Shown: positions 1 to 4,939, counted from the first letter of the stretch. The stretch is 5,188 nt of DNA from an uncultured Chloroflexota bacterium (GCA_913030785.1 CAJWER010000220.1:1-5188); one strand, 5' to 3'. Notes: generated from the sequence alone by a model not told the origin. Made by a program: numbers and translations.

Positions 1-274
1 CACAGACCTTGGCGGCGACCTGGTGGGAGACGTCATCGATGGCTGCGGGGATCAGTGCCGCGTACCAATAGGCCTCGTGATACTGCGTCGGCGAGCAAGT
101 CTGGACGACCAGAACACCTCCGGGAGCCAGCACTCGGGCGCACTCCGCGATGGCGCGCCGGGTTGCCGCGAAGTCCGCGTCGGAACCCTCCTCCAAATGA
201 TGCAGTACGAAGTTGGCCAGGACCCCGTCGCAGATTTTGGCAGGCGCATTTCCGCCGCCAGTGGCTGGCAGGAG
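1..274 (-). CDS. SAM-dependent methyltransferase, partial (runs off left edge, N-terminus missing)
   Basis: The frame reads ICDGVLANFVLHHLEEG, then RRAIAECARVLAPGGVLVV and TYR-rich YHEAYWYAALIPAA. This is the second half of a class I Rossmann methyltransferase: the strand 4 acidic-Gly stretch, the HHL helix, and the helix plus strand 5 'RVLAPGGVLVV' that precedes the substrate region. Such enzymes transfer a methyl group from S-adenosylmethionine in the cytoplasm; the substrate cannot be told. The C-terminus lies beyond the left edge. The N-terminal SAM-binding motif I (usually D-x-G-x-G-x-G), expected about 60 residues upstream, is absent. The frame is instead closed by a TAG at 275-277, and reading past it gives nothing clearly methyltransferase-like. 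No ATG with a ribosome site precedes the conserved part. The gene is therefore probably 5'-truncated and inactive. The family call is firm; the true left end of the homology is uncertain and lies around 235-274. Confidence 0.75.
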
Positions 275-400
275 CTATACGATATCCTGTCCGACGCCGA
301 CGTATCCTGTGTCGAGGGTGCGCTGACCTTTGACGACATCGACACGTTGTGTGCCCTGGCCCGCGAGAGGTCCCATCGTGTGCCAGAGGACACCGTGTGA
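260..400 (+). pseudogene. Possible 3' fragment of an unknown plus-strand gene
   Basis: The last 45 or so codons before the TGA at 398-400 read like a real acidic, helical protein end, including ELYDILSDADVSCVEG and FDDIDTLCALARERS. G/C is high at third codon positions. Upstream, the same frame runs antisense to the methyltransferase, where it is an arginine-rich shadow, so the 5' part of the gene appears to be missing. No start codon or ribosome site can be assigned and I do not recognise a family. The opposite strand is open in the same codon phase, so codon composition alone cannot exclude a minus-strand reading. The call rests on the more protein-like amino-acid pattern. Confidence 0.3.
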
Positions 401-490
401 ATTGCGGAGGAGGTGTGCTGGTGCCGCGCAGGGCCGGTTGAACGAGGGACCGATGGCACCACCCCGTGAAGCAAGATGGACACCGAATCA

Positions 491-521
491 GGGCAACTGG
501 CGACATCGCCAGAATTTGCCC
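491..521. other. Strong nested hairpin in spacer upstream of 583
   Basis: An inner perfect stem CTGGCG-ACAT-CGCCAG (497-512) sits inside an outer stem GGGCAA/TTGCCC (491-496 with 516-521), with a three-base bulge. A third inverted copy of GGCGACATC lies at 530-538, so two alternative foldings are possible. No T-tract follows on either strand, so it does not look like a classical terminator. The rest of the 401-582 spacer holds no convincing gene. Confidence 0.5.
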
Positions 522-570
522 CTCTGAGGGATGTCGCCTGGACTAAGGTGCGGGGGTTTCACTCTCGTGC

Positions 571-582
571 TAGTATATAGAT
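571..582 (+). promoter_or_regulatory. Candidate -10 element, possibly for a leaderless transcript
   Basis: The A/T-rich string TAGTATATAG lies immediately upstream of the ATG at 583 in otherwise GC-rich sequence. If TAGTAT or TATATA is the -10 hexamer, transcription would begin at or within a few bases of the start codon. There is no Shine-Dalgarno sequence before that ATG, as expected for a leaderless mRNA. I see no good -35 hexamer at 16-18 bases, so this is weakly supported. Confidence 0.25.
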
Positions 583-975
583 ATGTACAGCGGTGCAGCA
601 GTCCGGCGGCCAATATTCAGGGAAAATCACGTTGCGCCAGCGCGCCAGGATGAATTCCTTCGCTGCCTGAGCAGGAATGGCCTCAACGTGACCGCAGCTT
701 GTCGTGCTACTGGCCTTGCAGGTACCGCAGGCGTCTATCTCCAGCGGAAATACGACGAGGATTTTCGTAAGCGCTGGGAGGATGTTGTAGATCAGGTCCT
801 CGACGATCTCGAAGAACGCCAGTGGCAGGCAGCAGAAACCAACCCCACAGATAGACGCTGGGTCCTCAACAGACGCCGTCCTGGCCGGTGGGTGAAGACC
901 GTCGAAGAAGAAATCAAGTCAGAGGTGACATCCCTGTCGGATGAGGAACTAGAGAGAATCGTCGCCCAGGGGTGA
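583..975 (+). CDS. Phage terminase small subunit-like HTH protein
   Basis: The 130-residue protein has the layout of small terminase subunits and related phage HTH proteins. Residues 22-47 (DEFLRCLSRNGLNVTAACRA and onward) form a homeodomain-like helix-turn-helix with the usual 'N-V-T-A-A-C-R-A-T-G' turn. Next come YLQRKYDEDFRKRWEDV and a helical segment around 62-85. A tail NRRRPGRWVK (about 97-106) is followed by the acidic end SLSDEELERIVAQ. In phages such proteins recognise DNA for packaging by the large terminase. No large subunit or other phage gene follows, so this is probably an orphan or a domesticated DNA-binding protein. The frame is closed by a TAG at 571-573, so ATG 583 is the first possible start; it has no ribosome site. 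The stop is TGA. A transposase-type HTH protein is the main alternative. Confidence 0.7.
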   Translation: MYSGAAVRRPIFRENHVAPARQDEFLRCLSRNGLNVTAACRATGLAGTAGVYLQRKYDEDFRKRWEDVVDQVLDDLEERQWQAAETNPTDRRWVLNRRRPGRWVKTVEEEIKSEVTSLSDEELERIVAQG

Positions 976-1038
976 GGTCCTCAGAGGTAGGCAGGCTGCT
1001 GGTCCACAGGACTCCGCTCTGACGCTTCTTTTTCAGAC

Positions 1039-1055
1039 TACCGATAAGGTCGGTA
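1039..1055. other. Short hairpin in convergent spacer
   Basis: TACCGA-TAAGG-TCGGTA forms a perfect 6-bp stem with a 5-base loop. It lies between the plus-strand gene ending at 975 and the minus-strand remnant ending at 1165. No T-run follows on either side. It could be a weak terminator for the plus-strand gene or a spacer structure; 976-1086 holds no gene. Confidence 0.3.
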
Positions 1056-1073
1056 CTCGTTGGTATTCACCTA

Positions 1074-1104
1074 AAAAAGGAAAACACCTGCCGACACCGA
1101 CAGG
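1074..1104 (-). terminator. Rho-independent terminator candidate formed by the end of repeat copy A
   Basis: Read on the minus strand, CCTGTCG-GTGT-CGGCAGG is a 7-bp stem with one G-U pair and a 4-base loop. It is followed directly by TGTTTTCCTTTTTT, a U-rich tract. It lies about 60 bases past the stop of the minus-strand remnant ending at 1165 and would end transcription of the lipoprotein and membrane-protein unit. On the plus strand the same stem has a C-A mismatch, so the RNA form fits minus-strand transcription better. Confidence 0.55.
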
Positions 1105-1153
1105 TTCTCATCCGGGGAAGCGACCCCCAAATAGGGGGCCCCATCACATAACT
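1087..1153 (-). repeat. 67-bp structured repeat, copy A
   Basis: It is identical to 4299-4365 except at four positions (1095, 1106, 1109 and 1125), with no indels. It ends abruptly at CATAACT, beyond which the copies share nothing. Read as minus-strand RNA it can form a CCCCC-UAUUU-GGGGG hairpin with GAUGGGG and a downstream CCCC able to pair around it, then the CCUGUCG/CGGCAGG hairpin. The order G4-C5-G5-C4 allows mutually exclusive stems. One difference (1095) falls in a loop and 1125 in an unpaired spacer, in keeping with a conserved fold. It lies 12 bases past the stop of the remnant at 1165. I do not recognise the family. Confidence 0.85.
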
Positions 1154-1164
1154 GCAGGCATGCT

Positions 1165-1353
1165 TCAGCCACGCTTCGCCAACCTCTTCCTGACAAACCA
1201 GACGATCGGTGCCCCGAGGGCTATGTAGAAAAACTTGATTCCAAAGATCCCAGCTGGCGCCGCGCCTTCCAAATATGTGACGGCGATCACATCGGCCACA
1301 GAAAAGCCTCCCGTCGCATCCACGCGGATGGCGGGGGCTAATGGGCCGAAGTA
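1165..1353 (-). pseudogene. 5'-truncated small membrane protein, paralogue of the 2193-2505 gene
   Basis: The frame ending with TGA at 1165 reads YFGPLAPAIRVDATGGF, then VADVIAVTYLEGAAPAGI, then FGIKFFYIALGAPIVWFV and a basic end RKRLAKRG. GIFGIKFFYIAL matches GIIGTKFFYIAM of the gene at 2193-2505. Many codon differences in this stretch are at third positions, so both copies were probably once under selection as proteins. The last hydrophobic stretch followed by basic residues is a typical membrane helix with a cytoplasmic anchor. There is no ATG in frame, and a TGA lies a dozen codons upstream of the recognisable part, so the N-terminus is lost. A GTG at 1321-1323 is the only in-frame GTG upstream of the conserved stretch and has no clear ribosome site. 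Function unknown. Confidence 0.5.
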
Positions 1354-1494
1354 TGACGTATCGCTCGTTAAGTATTTTTTCGTTCACTCACGGCGTTACT
1401 CGCTTCGCTGATCAATTCGACGACGGTGCTTTCTTTAGGACTCGCTATCCCTCTCAGAACGAATCTATTTGCGGAGATGATCCAAGTGAAGTTC

Positions 1495-2196
1495 TTACTG
1501 CTCGTTTGAGTGGATTGGGCTGCTCTCGGGCTGATAGTGGTAATAGCCCTCGACCGGAATCATCAGGTGGGCATAGTCCGAACCCGGAAACATCACATAG
1601 GGTTCGCCGCGGGTAAAATCATCTGTGAACTTGCTCAAACTAGCTGGGTCTTTGGGAAACACCATCAGATGCGGTCCCGATTCGATCCATTGAGATGGAT
1701 CCTTCGCGTCGGATTTCTTCATCACCATCCGCGTGGTATTGTCCTCGCCCATGTCTCCATGGAGCATCCACGCGAAGCCATCGCGCTCGAGTTGGGGTTT
1801 TTCGTTCGCCATCCAGGCTTGTAACCAAACCCATGACGTTCCATCCACACAGGCGGGCATGGCCTCGTGTGCGTTCTTCCAGCCCCTTTCCGGGTCCGAC
1901 ATCCCGCGGGGGTTGGCGGCCAAACAGCGCCAGCCATTATTCCCCTCGCGCAGGATGATGGGCATGCCCTCGGGATCGAAGTTCAAGACGGTGGCATCCG
2001 CGGCGAGGAATGAGGGCGCTGCGGACGAGTACGCCCAGATTTGCCATGCTTCGCTCGTGTGGGGAAGATCTGGCTCGCCGGCAAGTGCGGCACCGCCCGG
2101 GGATTCAGACTCTTGTTGAGGGGAGGGTCGTCCACAAGATATCCACATAGAAGCGGAAACCGCGCAGGCGGTGAACAGGACGGAGATTGTTTTCAT
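1495..2196 (-). CDS. Probable lipoprotein of a conserved hypothetical family
   Basis: The 233-residue protein starts at ATG 2196 with a good ribosome site (AAAGGAG, 7 bases away). Residues 1-20 form a lysine-led hydrophobic signal ending in WISC; Cys21 would be lipidated, though W at -3 is unusual, so a plain secreted protein is possible. The mature part carries motifs I associate, from memory, with an uncharacterised family of secreted proteobacterial proteins: ATVLNFD (68-74), LREGNNGWRCLA (82-93), CVDGTSWVWLQAWM (116-129), FAWMLHGDMGEDNT (141-154), SGPHLMVFPKD (173-183) and GEPYVMFPGSDYAHLMIPV (197-215). Conserved Trp, Cys and His suggest a structured extracytoplasmic domain; no catalytic role is known to me. 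The ATG overlaps the TGA of the upstream membrane gene (ATGA), pointing to translational coupling. The frame is open upstream to 2694, which I take as chance because of the ribosome site and signal peptide at 2196. Ends with TAA. Confidence 0.8.
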   Translation of the reverse strand: MKTISVLFTACAVSASMWISCGRPSPQQESESPGGAALAGEPDLPHTSEAWQIWAYSSAAPSFLAADATVLNFDPEGMPIILREGNNGWRCLAANPRGMSDPERGWKNAHEAMPACVDGTSWVWLQAWMANEKPQLERDGFAWMLHGDMGEDNTTRMVMKKSDAKDPSQWIESGPHLMVFPKDPASLSKFTDDFTRGEPYVMFPGSDYAHLMIPVEGYYHYQPESSPIHSNEQ

Positions 2197-2505
2197 GCTT
2201 GAGCTCCTTTTGTCGTAACGGAAACCAAAGAAATCCGTGCGGTTTGATGGTAGGTACCGGTTTCGAAAGGAGGCGCGTGCGCGGCTGCGAGGATACTTCC
2301 AACCGCCCCCACGAAGAGCAGAATACGCCGACCGGTAGAACATGGCAATGTAGAAGAACTTGGTCCCGATGATTCCAGCCTCCCGATTCCCGTAGGCATC
2401 TGGAAAACTGGGTGTGCCGAAAAGGGTTACGATCACGACTTGATACACAGCTATGCCTACAAAACCGCTCAGCACGAGATATGCTGCCCACGTTAGGGCA
2501 CCCAT
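2193..2505 (-). pseudogene. Small membrane protein gene with probable +1 frameshift
   Basis: ATG 2505 has a strong ribosome site (AGGAGAGGA, about 6 bases away). The first 57 codons encode a membrane helix, WAAYLVLSGFVGIAVYQVV, then GTPSFPDAYGNREAG and a second hydrophobic stretch GTKFFYIAMF. In that frame the next codons are an arginine/serine-rich run with no membrane character, continuing open into the lipoprotein. Skipping one base near 2331-2340 switches to a frame reading RRILLFVGAVGSILAAAH, a third helix. That frame closes with a TGA (2195-2193) overlapping the lipoprotein ATG. The three-helix reading and the ATGA junction suggest that the intact gene used both frames and that one base has been gained, or the assembly is wrong. 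A natural 336-residue fusion with the lipoprotein is the alternative. The KFFYIA core is shared with the remnant at 1165-1353. Function unknown. Confidence 0.5.
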
Positions 2506-2530
2506 TTCAATTCCTCTCCTACGCGCCGAG

Positions 2531-2556
2531 GGTGAATGACTTACTTCACCTTTTTT
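2531..2556 (+). terminator. Hairpin plus T6: plus-strand terminator or operator dyad
   Basis: GGTGAA-TGACTTAC-TTCACC is a perfect 6-bp inverted repeat followed on the plus strand by TTTTTT, the form of a small intrinsic terminator. No plus-strand gene leads into it. It sits 26-45 bases upstream of the minus-strand ATG at 2505, so it could instead be an operator or promoter-associated dyad for the membrane-protein and lipoprotein pair. It may also insulate that pair from antisense transcription. Confidence 0.35.
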
Positions 2557-2614
2557 GTTAAAAGCACCAACCACCCCGGTGCCATGTTCATCCACGTATG
2601 GCTGAATCGCTGGC

Positions 2615-2968
2615 TCACAGGTCTCCTGCCACATCCCGAGGGTTGAAGGATCTACGATCCTGGCGAAACTGAATCGAGAAAGGCTCAGCCACATCGCAGC
2701 TTTTCCACCTACTCAGGGAAACTCCAGGTAGCAATCCGCAACCCACGCGGTGGGCCATTGTAACAGAAGCTTCAATGTCCCTGCCGCCAACCGCCTGTTG
2801 GTTGATTGTCTTGTTCTCAGCGGCCAAAGACACGTCAGTTTTCGTGTTGCGCACCTTGCCGTAACGCTGAAGCATGGTGGGAGACTTCCACCCCCCAATC
2901 GCCTGTAGGTAGTGCGAGGATATGCCCTTCTCCAAGGCACGAGTCGCAAAAAGGACCGGGTCATGGAC
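2615..2968 (-). pseudogene. Tyrosine recombinase/integrase C-terminal remnant
   Basis: VHDPVLFATRALEKGISS, then HYLQAIGGWKSPTMLQRYGKV, is the end of a phage-type integrase catalytic domain. The family normally shows HDLRHxFAT...GWKS...MLxRYxH. Still present are the His of the H-x-x-R box, the Trp that replaces the second conserved His, and the nucleophile Tyr (codon 2863-2861). The L-R-H-S stretch of the R box is replaced by P-V-L, a net loss of one residue that removes the catalytic Arg, so it cannot be active. Upstream the frame closes with TAG at 2971-2969 and runs into a terminator hairpin, so most of the protein (normally 300-400 residues) is gone. About 80 further codons of unremarkable sequence run to TGA at 2615; they overlap no other gene. 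It marks an old site-specific integration. Confidence 0.8.
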
Positions 2969-2970
2969 CT

Positions 2971-3014
2971 ATACGCAAAGCCCCCGTCTCATCCAAAGCG
3001 GACGACACGGGGGC
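2971..3014 (-). terminator. GC-rich hairpin with short U tract
   Basis: On the minus strand GCCCCCGT (3014-3007) pairs with ACGGGGGC (2987-2980). An inner GUCC/GGAU stem and a GCUUU loop continue the helix. TTTGCGTAT follows. It is the second of two hairpins downstream of the secreted-protein gene and probably ends its transcript. The U tract is short, so termination strength is uncertain. Confidence 0.5.
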
Positions 3015-3035
3015 GCCGCTCAGACGACTTCTGAG

Positions 3036-3066
3036 AAGCGCTCCGATCCCATGGACCGGAGCGCTT
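3036..3066 (-). terminator. Perfect 10-bp hairpin downstream of the secreted-protein gene
   Basis: AAGCGCTCCG and CGGAGCGCTT form a perfect 10-bp stem around an 11-base loop. It begins about 20 bases after the in-frame TGA at 3088 and about 90 bases after the TAG at 3154. No U tract follows (TCTCAG on the minus strand). It may act as a 3'-end stabilising structure or work with the hairpin at 2980-3014. Confidence 0.45.
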
Positions 3067-3153
3067 GCATCTGGATGGACGAGCAGATCAGCCGCCCATA
3101 CCTCCTTGACCGCCCTGACCCCCACCTGGGCCGCCCCGGATGTGCATGGGTCG

Positions 3154-3975
3154 CTAGTTCTTCGGGCCGAAGGAGGCCCCCAGGAGACGCATCAACTGGG
3201 GGGCGTTTTTATTGTCTACCTCGGCGTCAAGCAGGTCGACGACGCTGTCGACGATCTGCTGGACGATCTCGTTGCGGGCGCTGAGCACATCTTCGCTGGG
3301 CTCGCCGCCGCCGCGGCGGATGTCGCGCTCGATTTTCATGGCCTCGCGATACATCTCGTGAATGTCCCGCAATTGCTCGCGGACCTCTTCGGGCAATTCG
3401 GCCCGTGGACCCTGACCACGCGGACCACCCGGACCGCCGCCCGGACCACGCATGTGCTCGCCTTGGTTTTCCGTTTCCTTAAAGACTGGACCAATATCGA
3501 TACCGACGCGCCCGACTCCCGGCCGTGGCTTCGGGGAGGGGAGTGGGGCTATGCCTACAGGTTCCCTATGGAATTGAGGGTTTATGATAATCGGCCCGAT
3601 GTCAACCGTCAGGCGCCCGAGGTAGTGCGCGGCGTCCTCGGGCAGGTCTTCATCCTCGAGGATGTCTTTGAAGAGCCCCATCAACTCCTCTTTGACGTTT
3701 TCGCCACCGCCCCCTGCGAGCGGCGGCGGTGGGGCGACGCCCTCGCGATCTTCGCGGGGCAGGTTGAAGAAGAGCAGCAGCGATTCGGCGTGCTCGGAGA
3801 GGTCGCCGCTGTCGATGGCTTCCTGGAAGATCGGCCGCAGCGATTCGGGCGCCGGCGGCGGACCCATGGGCTCGCCGTGCTCGCCTTCGCGTTCTTCGTG
3901 GCTCCTGGCTAGGGCCGCGCTCAGCCCCAGGCAAAGTACGCCGGCCAATAAGGCCAGATTGCGCAATCGATACAT
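3154..3975 (-). CDS. Secreted acidic protein with three helical repeats; unknown function
   Basis: The 273-residue protein starts at ATG 3975, with AAGGAG 7 bases upstream. Residues 1-23 are a Sec signal peptide: a basic start, a leucine/alanine core, and cleavage after A21-L22-A23. Three segments share a pattern of about 22 residues: IFQEAIDSGDLSEHAESL (49-66), LFKDILEDEDLPEDAAHYL (101-119) and VVDLLDAEVDNKNAPQLM (245-262), each with acidic positions and a conserved Ala. DIGP occurs twice (125 and 160). A Gly/Pro/Arg linker lies at 177-191 and a charged helix at 194-221. I recognise no family; a periplasmic or surface protein is likely. The stop is TAG, but the same frame continues 21 codons to TGA at 3090-3088 with the glycine-rich tail GGPGGGQGGQGGMGG, so the TAG may be a nonsense mutation or be read through. 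A long open frame on the opposite strand is a shadow of this GC-rich gene. Confidence 0.75.
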   Translation of the reverse strand: MYRLRNLALLAGVLCLGLSAALARSHEEREGEHGEPMGPPPAPESLRPIFQEAIDSGDLSEHAESLLLFFNLPREDREGVAPPPPLAGGGGENVKEELMGLFKDILEDEDLPEDAAHYLGRLTVDIGPIIINPQFHREPVGIAPLPSPKPRPGVGRVGIDIGPVFKETENQGEHMRGPGGGPGGPRGQGPRAELPEEVREQLRDIHEMYREAMKIERDIRRGGGEPSEDVLSARNEIVQQIVDSVVDLLDAEVDNKNAPQLMRLLGASFGPKN

Positions 3976-3996
3976 AAGTAGGCTCCTTGTGAGTGC

Positions 3997-4014
3997 GGCG
4001 CCTCCGGTGGCGCC
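3997..4014 (-). promoter_or_regulatory. Hairpin in 5' leader of the secreted-protein gene
   Basis: GGCGCC-ACCGGA-GGCGCC on the minus strand gives a 6-bp, all-GC stem. It lies just upstream of the AAGGAG site and within the leader predicted from the promoter at 4041-4068. It leaves the ribosome site free. It could stabilise the mRNA or bind a regulator; no known riboswitch is recognisable. Confidence 0.35.
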
Positions 4015-4040
4015 ATGAACTTGAAAATGTTGCCCGCCAA

Positions 4041-4068
4041 TTTATGCAAATAAAATAGTGCTTCGCAA
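4041..4068 (-). promoter_or_regulatory. Sigma-70-like promoter candidate for the secreted-protein gene
   Basis: On the minus strand TTGCGA (4068-4063) and CATAAA (4046-4041) match four of six bases each of TTGACA and TATAAT, with a 16-base, A/T-rich spacer. The stretch is the most A/T-rich part of the local intergenic region. It would give a leader of about 55-60 bases before ATG 3975. Confidence 0.35.
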
Positions 4069-4170
4069 GAAGGGCCATGTCCCAAGTTAGCTGTAGAATC
4101 TGTCGCGGTTCGAGATCGTGGTCTGTAGATGAAGTTACCAGCGGCGAGGTGTGTGCAGAATACATGGCGT

Positions 4171-4232
4171 GGGGAGAGTCACAGGGGGGACGAGGGGGCA
4201 GGAGGCTGCCAGTCCACGACCTCTACCCCCCC
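4171..4232. other. G-run / C-run spacer with hairpin potential
   Basis: The plus strand carries G4, G6 and G5 runs within about 30 bases (4171-4198), then a perfect GGCAG-GAGG-CTGCC hairpin (4197-4210), then a C7 run (4226-4232). G6 at 4184-4189 can pair with the C7 run to close a larger stem, or the G-runs could stack as a quadruplex. The wider stretch 4069-4298 contains no convincing gene. Confidence 0.4.
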
Positions 4233-4298
4233 GGTTGCCTTAGCTGGAATCAATAGCATCATCACGATAGATCGAGAGTTGGTGCAAACGCAGAATCT

Positions 4299-4365
4299 CC
4301 TGCCGATACCGACAGGTACTGATCCGGGGAAGCGTCCCCCAAATAGGGGGCCCCATCACATAACT
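4299..4365 (-). repeat. 67-bp structured repeat, copy B
   Basis: Second copy of the 1087-1153 repeat, in the same orientation, with four substitutions and no indels. It lies 49 bases past the TGA of the minus-strand cysteine-rich gene. The stem bases of both predicted minus-strand hairpins are unchanged from copy A. Here the outer GAU can pair with AUC (GGATCAG, against GGATGAG in copy A). Unlike copy A it is followed by AGATTCTGCG and not by a U tract, so if it acts as a terminator it is weaker. Confidence 0.85.
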
Positions 4366-4414
4366 ATGAGAGCTGGTGTAGAGATTAGTCGGATGAAAAA
4401 TACGAAATACCTCA

Positions 4415-4819
4415 TCAAAAGCCACACTCGTCTTTGGCCGCGTTCCACTTGCGGTTAAACGTTCCTATATCATGTGGATCCCACCACTGTCGCTGTTCCT
4501 GAGCAGCCGATCCCGCCAAGCACTTCCCCTCCAACCCCTGCCTATAGGCCGGGTTAGCGCCGTACGGACACGCGGGAGACGTACATATAAACACCTGCTC
4601 AATAAATCCATTCGGATCGACTCCCATACGAAAGCAGCTCTCCTCCGCCCGTTGGCCATCCACTTCGATCGTCATCATTTGTGCTTGGAATGTTTCTATG
4701 GCCATGGGTAGTTTGGTAAAAGCCTCTACGCAACTGTCATCCGCATCAGCTAATTGCCCCTCCTTCACGCACTGGTCTATCTCACTGATGTCGTCTACCG
4801 TAAAGTTGTTATGCCACAT
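4415..4819 (-). CDS. C-terminal part of a cysteine-rich secreted protein (split by TAG)
   Basis: This 134-residue frame begins at an internal ATG (MWHNNFTVDDISEIDQC) with no ribosome site. The same frame continues upstream for 40 sense codons (4820-4939) reading, in part, FRNCHSEPDEEVDGRWIKD and RYLKTCIEDA, until a TAG at 4942-4940. Beyond that it continues into the signal-peptide frame at 4940-5149. The true gene is therefore most likely one protein of about 249 residues. Counting both parts there are ten cysteines (one in the N-terminal part, two in the link, seven here: DQC, DSC, ESC, FIC, PAC, GKC, DEC), an even number suited to disulfides outside the cytoplasm. The part here is hydrophilic, with a W-W-D-P-H-D segment near residue 115. 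No family recognised. It ends in TGA and is followed by repeat copy B. Confidence 0.6.
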   Translation of the reverse strand: MWHNNFTVDDISEIDQCVKEGQLADADDSCVEAFTKLPMAIETFQAQMMTIEVDGQRAEESCFRMGVDPNGFIEQVFICTSPACPYGANPAYRQGLEGKCLAGSAAQEQRQWWDPHDIGTFNRKWNAAKDECGF

Positions 4820-4939
4820 CGCGTCTTCGATACATGTTTTTAAATATCGTTCTGTTGGCTTCCGATCCTTTATCCATCTCCCATCGACTTCCTCATCAGG
4901 TTCACTGTGACAATTCCTAAACGTACGTGCGTTGATCTT

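Noticed and set aside
33..506. Long arginine- and serine-rich minus-strand frames across 33-506
   Set aside because: They are out of phase with the recognisable methyltransferase frame and have shadow-type composition.
1087..1153. Integron attC site
   Set aside because: The repeat ends in GTTATGT (minus strand), near GTTRRRY, and follows genes as attC sites do. There is no matching RYYYAAC at the other end, no L boxes and no integron integrase, and the stems are ordinary hairpins.
1368..1548. Minus-strand frame after the lipoprotein containing FTWIISANRFVLRG and STVVELISEASNAVSERK
   Set aside because: Protein-like in places but it has no ATG, GTG start with ribosome site, or recognisable family, and it overlaps the lipoprotein end in another frame.
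1495..2694. Single 399-codon minus-strand gene
   Set aside because: It spans the tail of the integrase remnant, a gene with its own ribosome site at 2505 and another at 2196 with a signal peptide. Uninterrupted reading looks accidental.
2806..3912. Long plus-strand open frame of 368 codons
   Set aside because: It is antisense to the secreted-protein gene, which has a ribosome site, signal peptide and repeats. The plus-strand frame has no ribosome site and a low-complexity composition typical of a GC-rich shadow.
4105..4121. tRNA T-arm-like sequence CGCGGTTCGAGATCGTG
   Set aside because: The stem needs two G-U pairs, and no D-arm, anticodon arm, acceptor pairing or CCA can be found around it.
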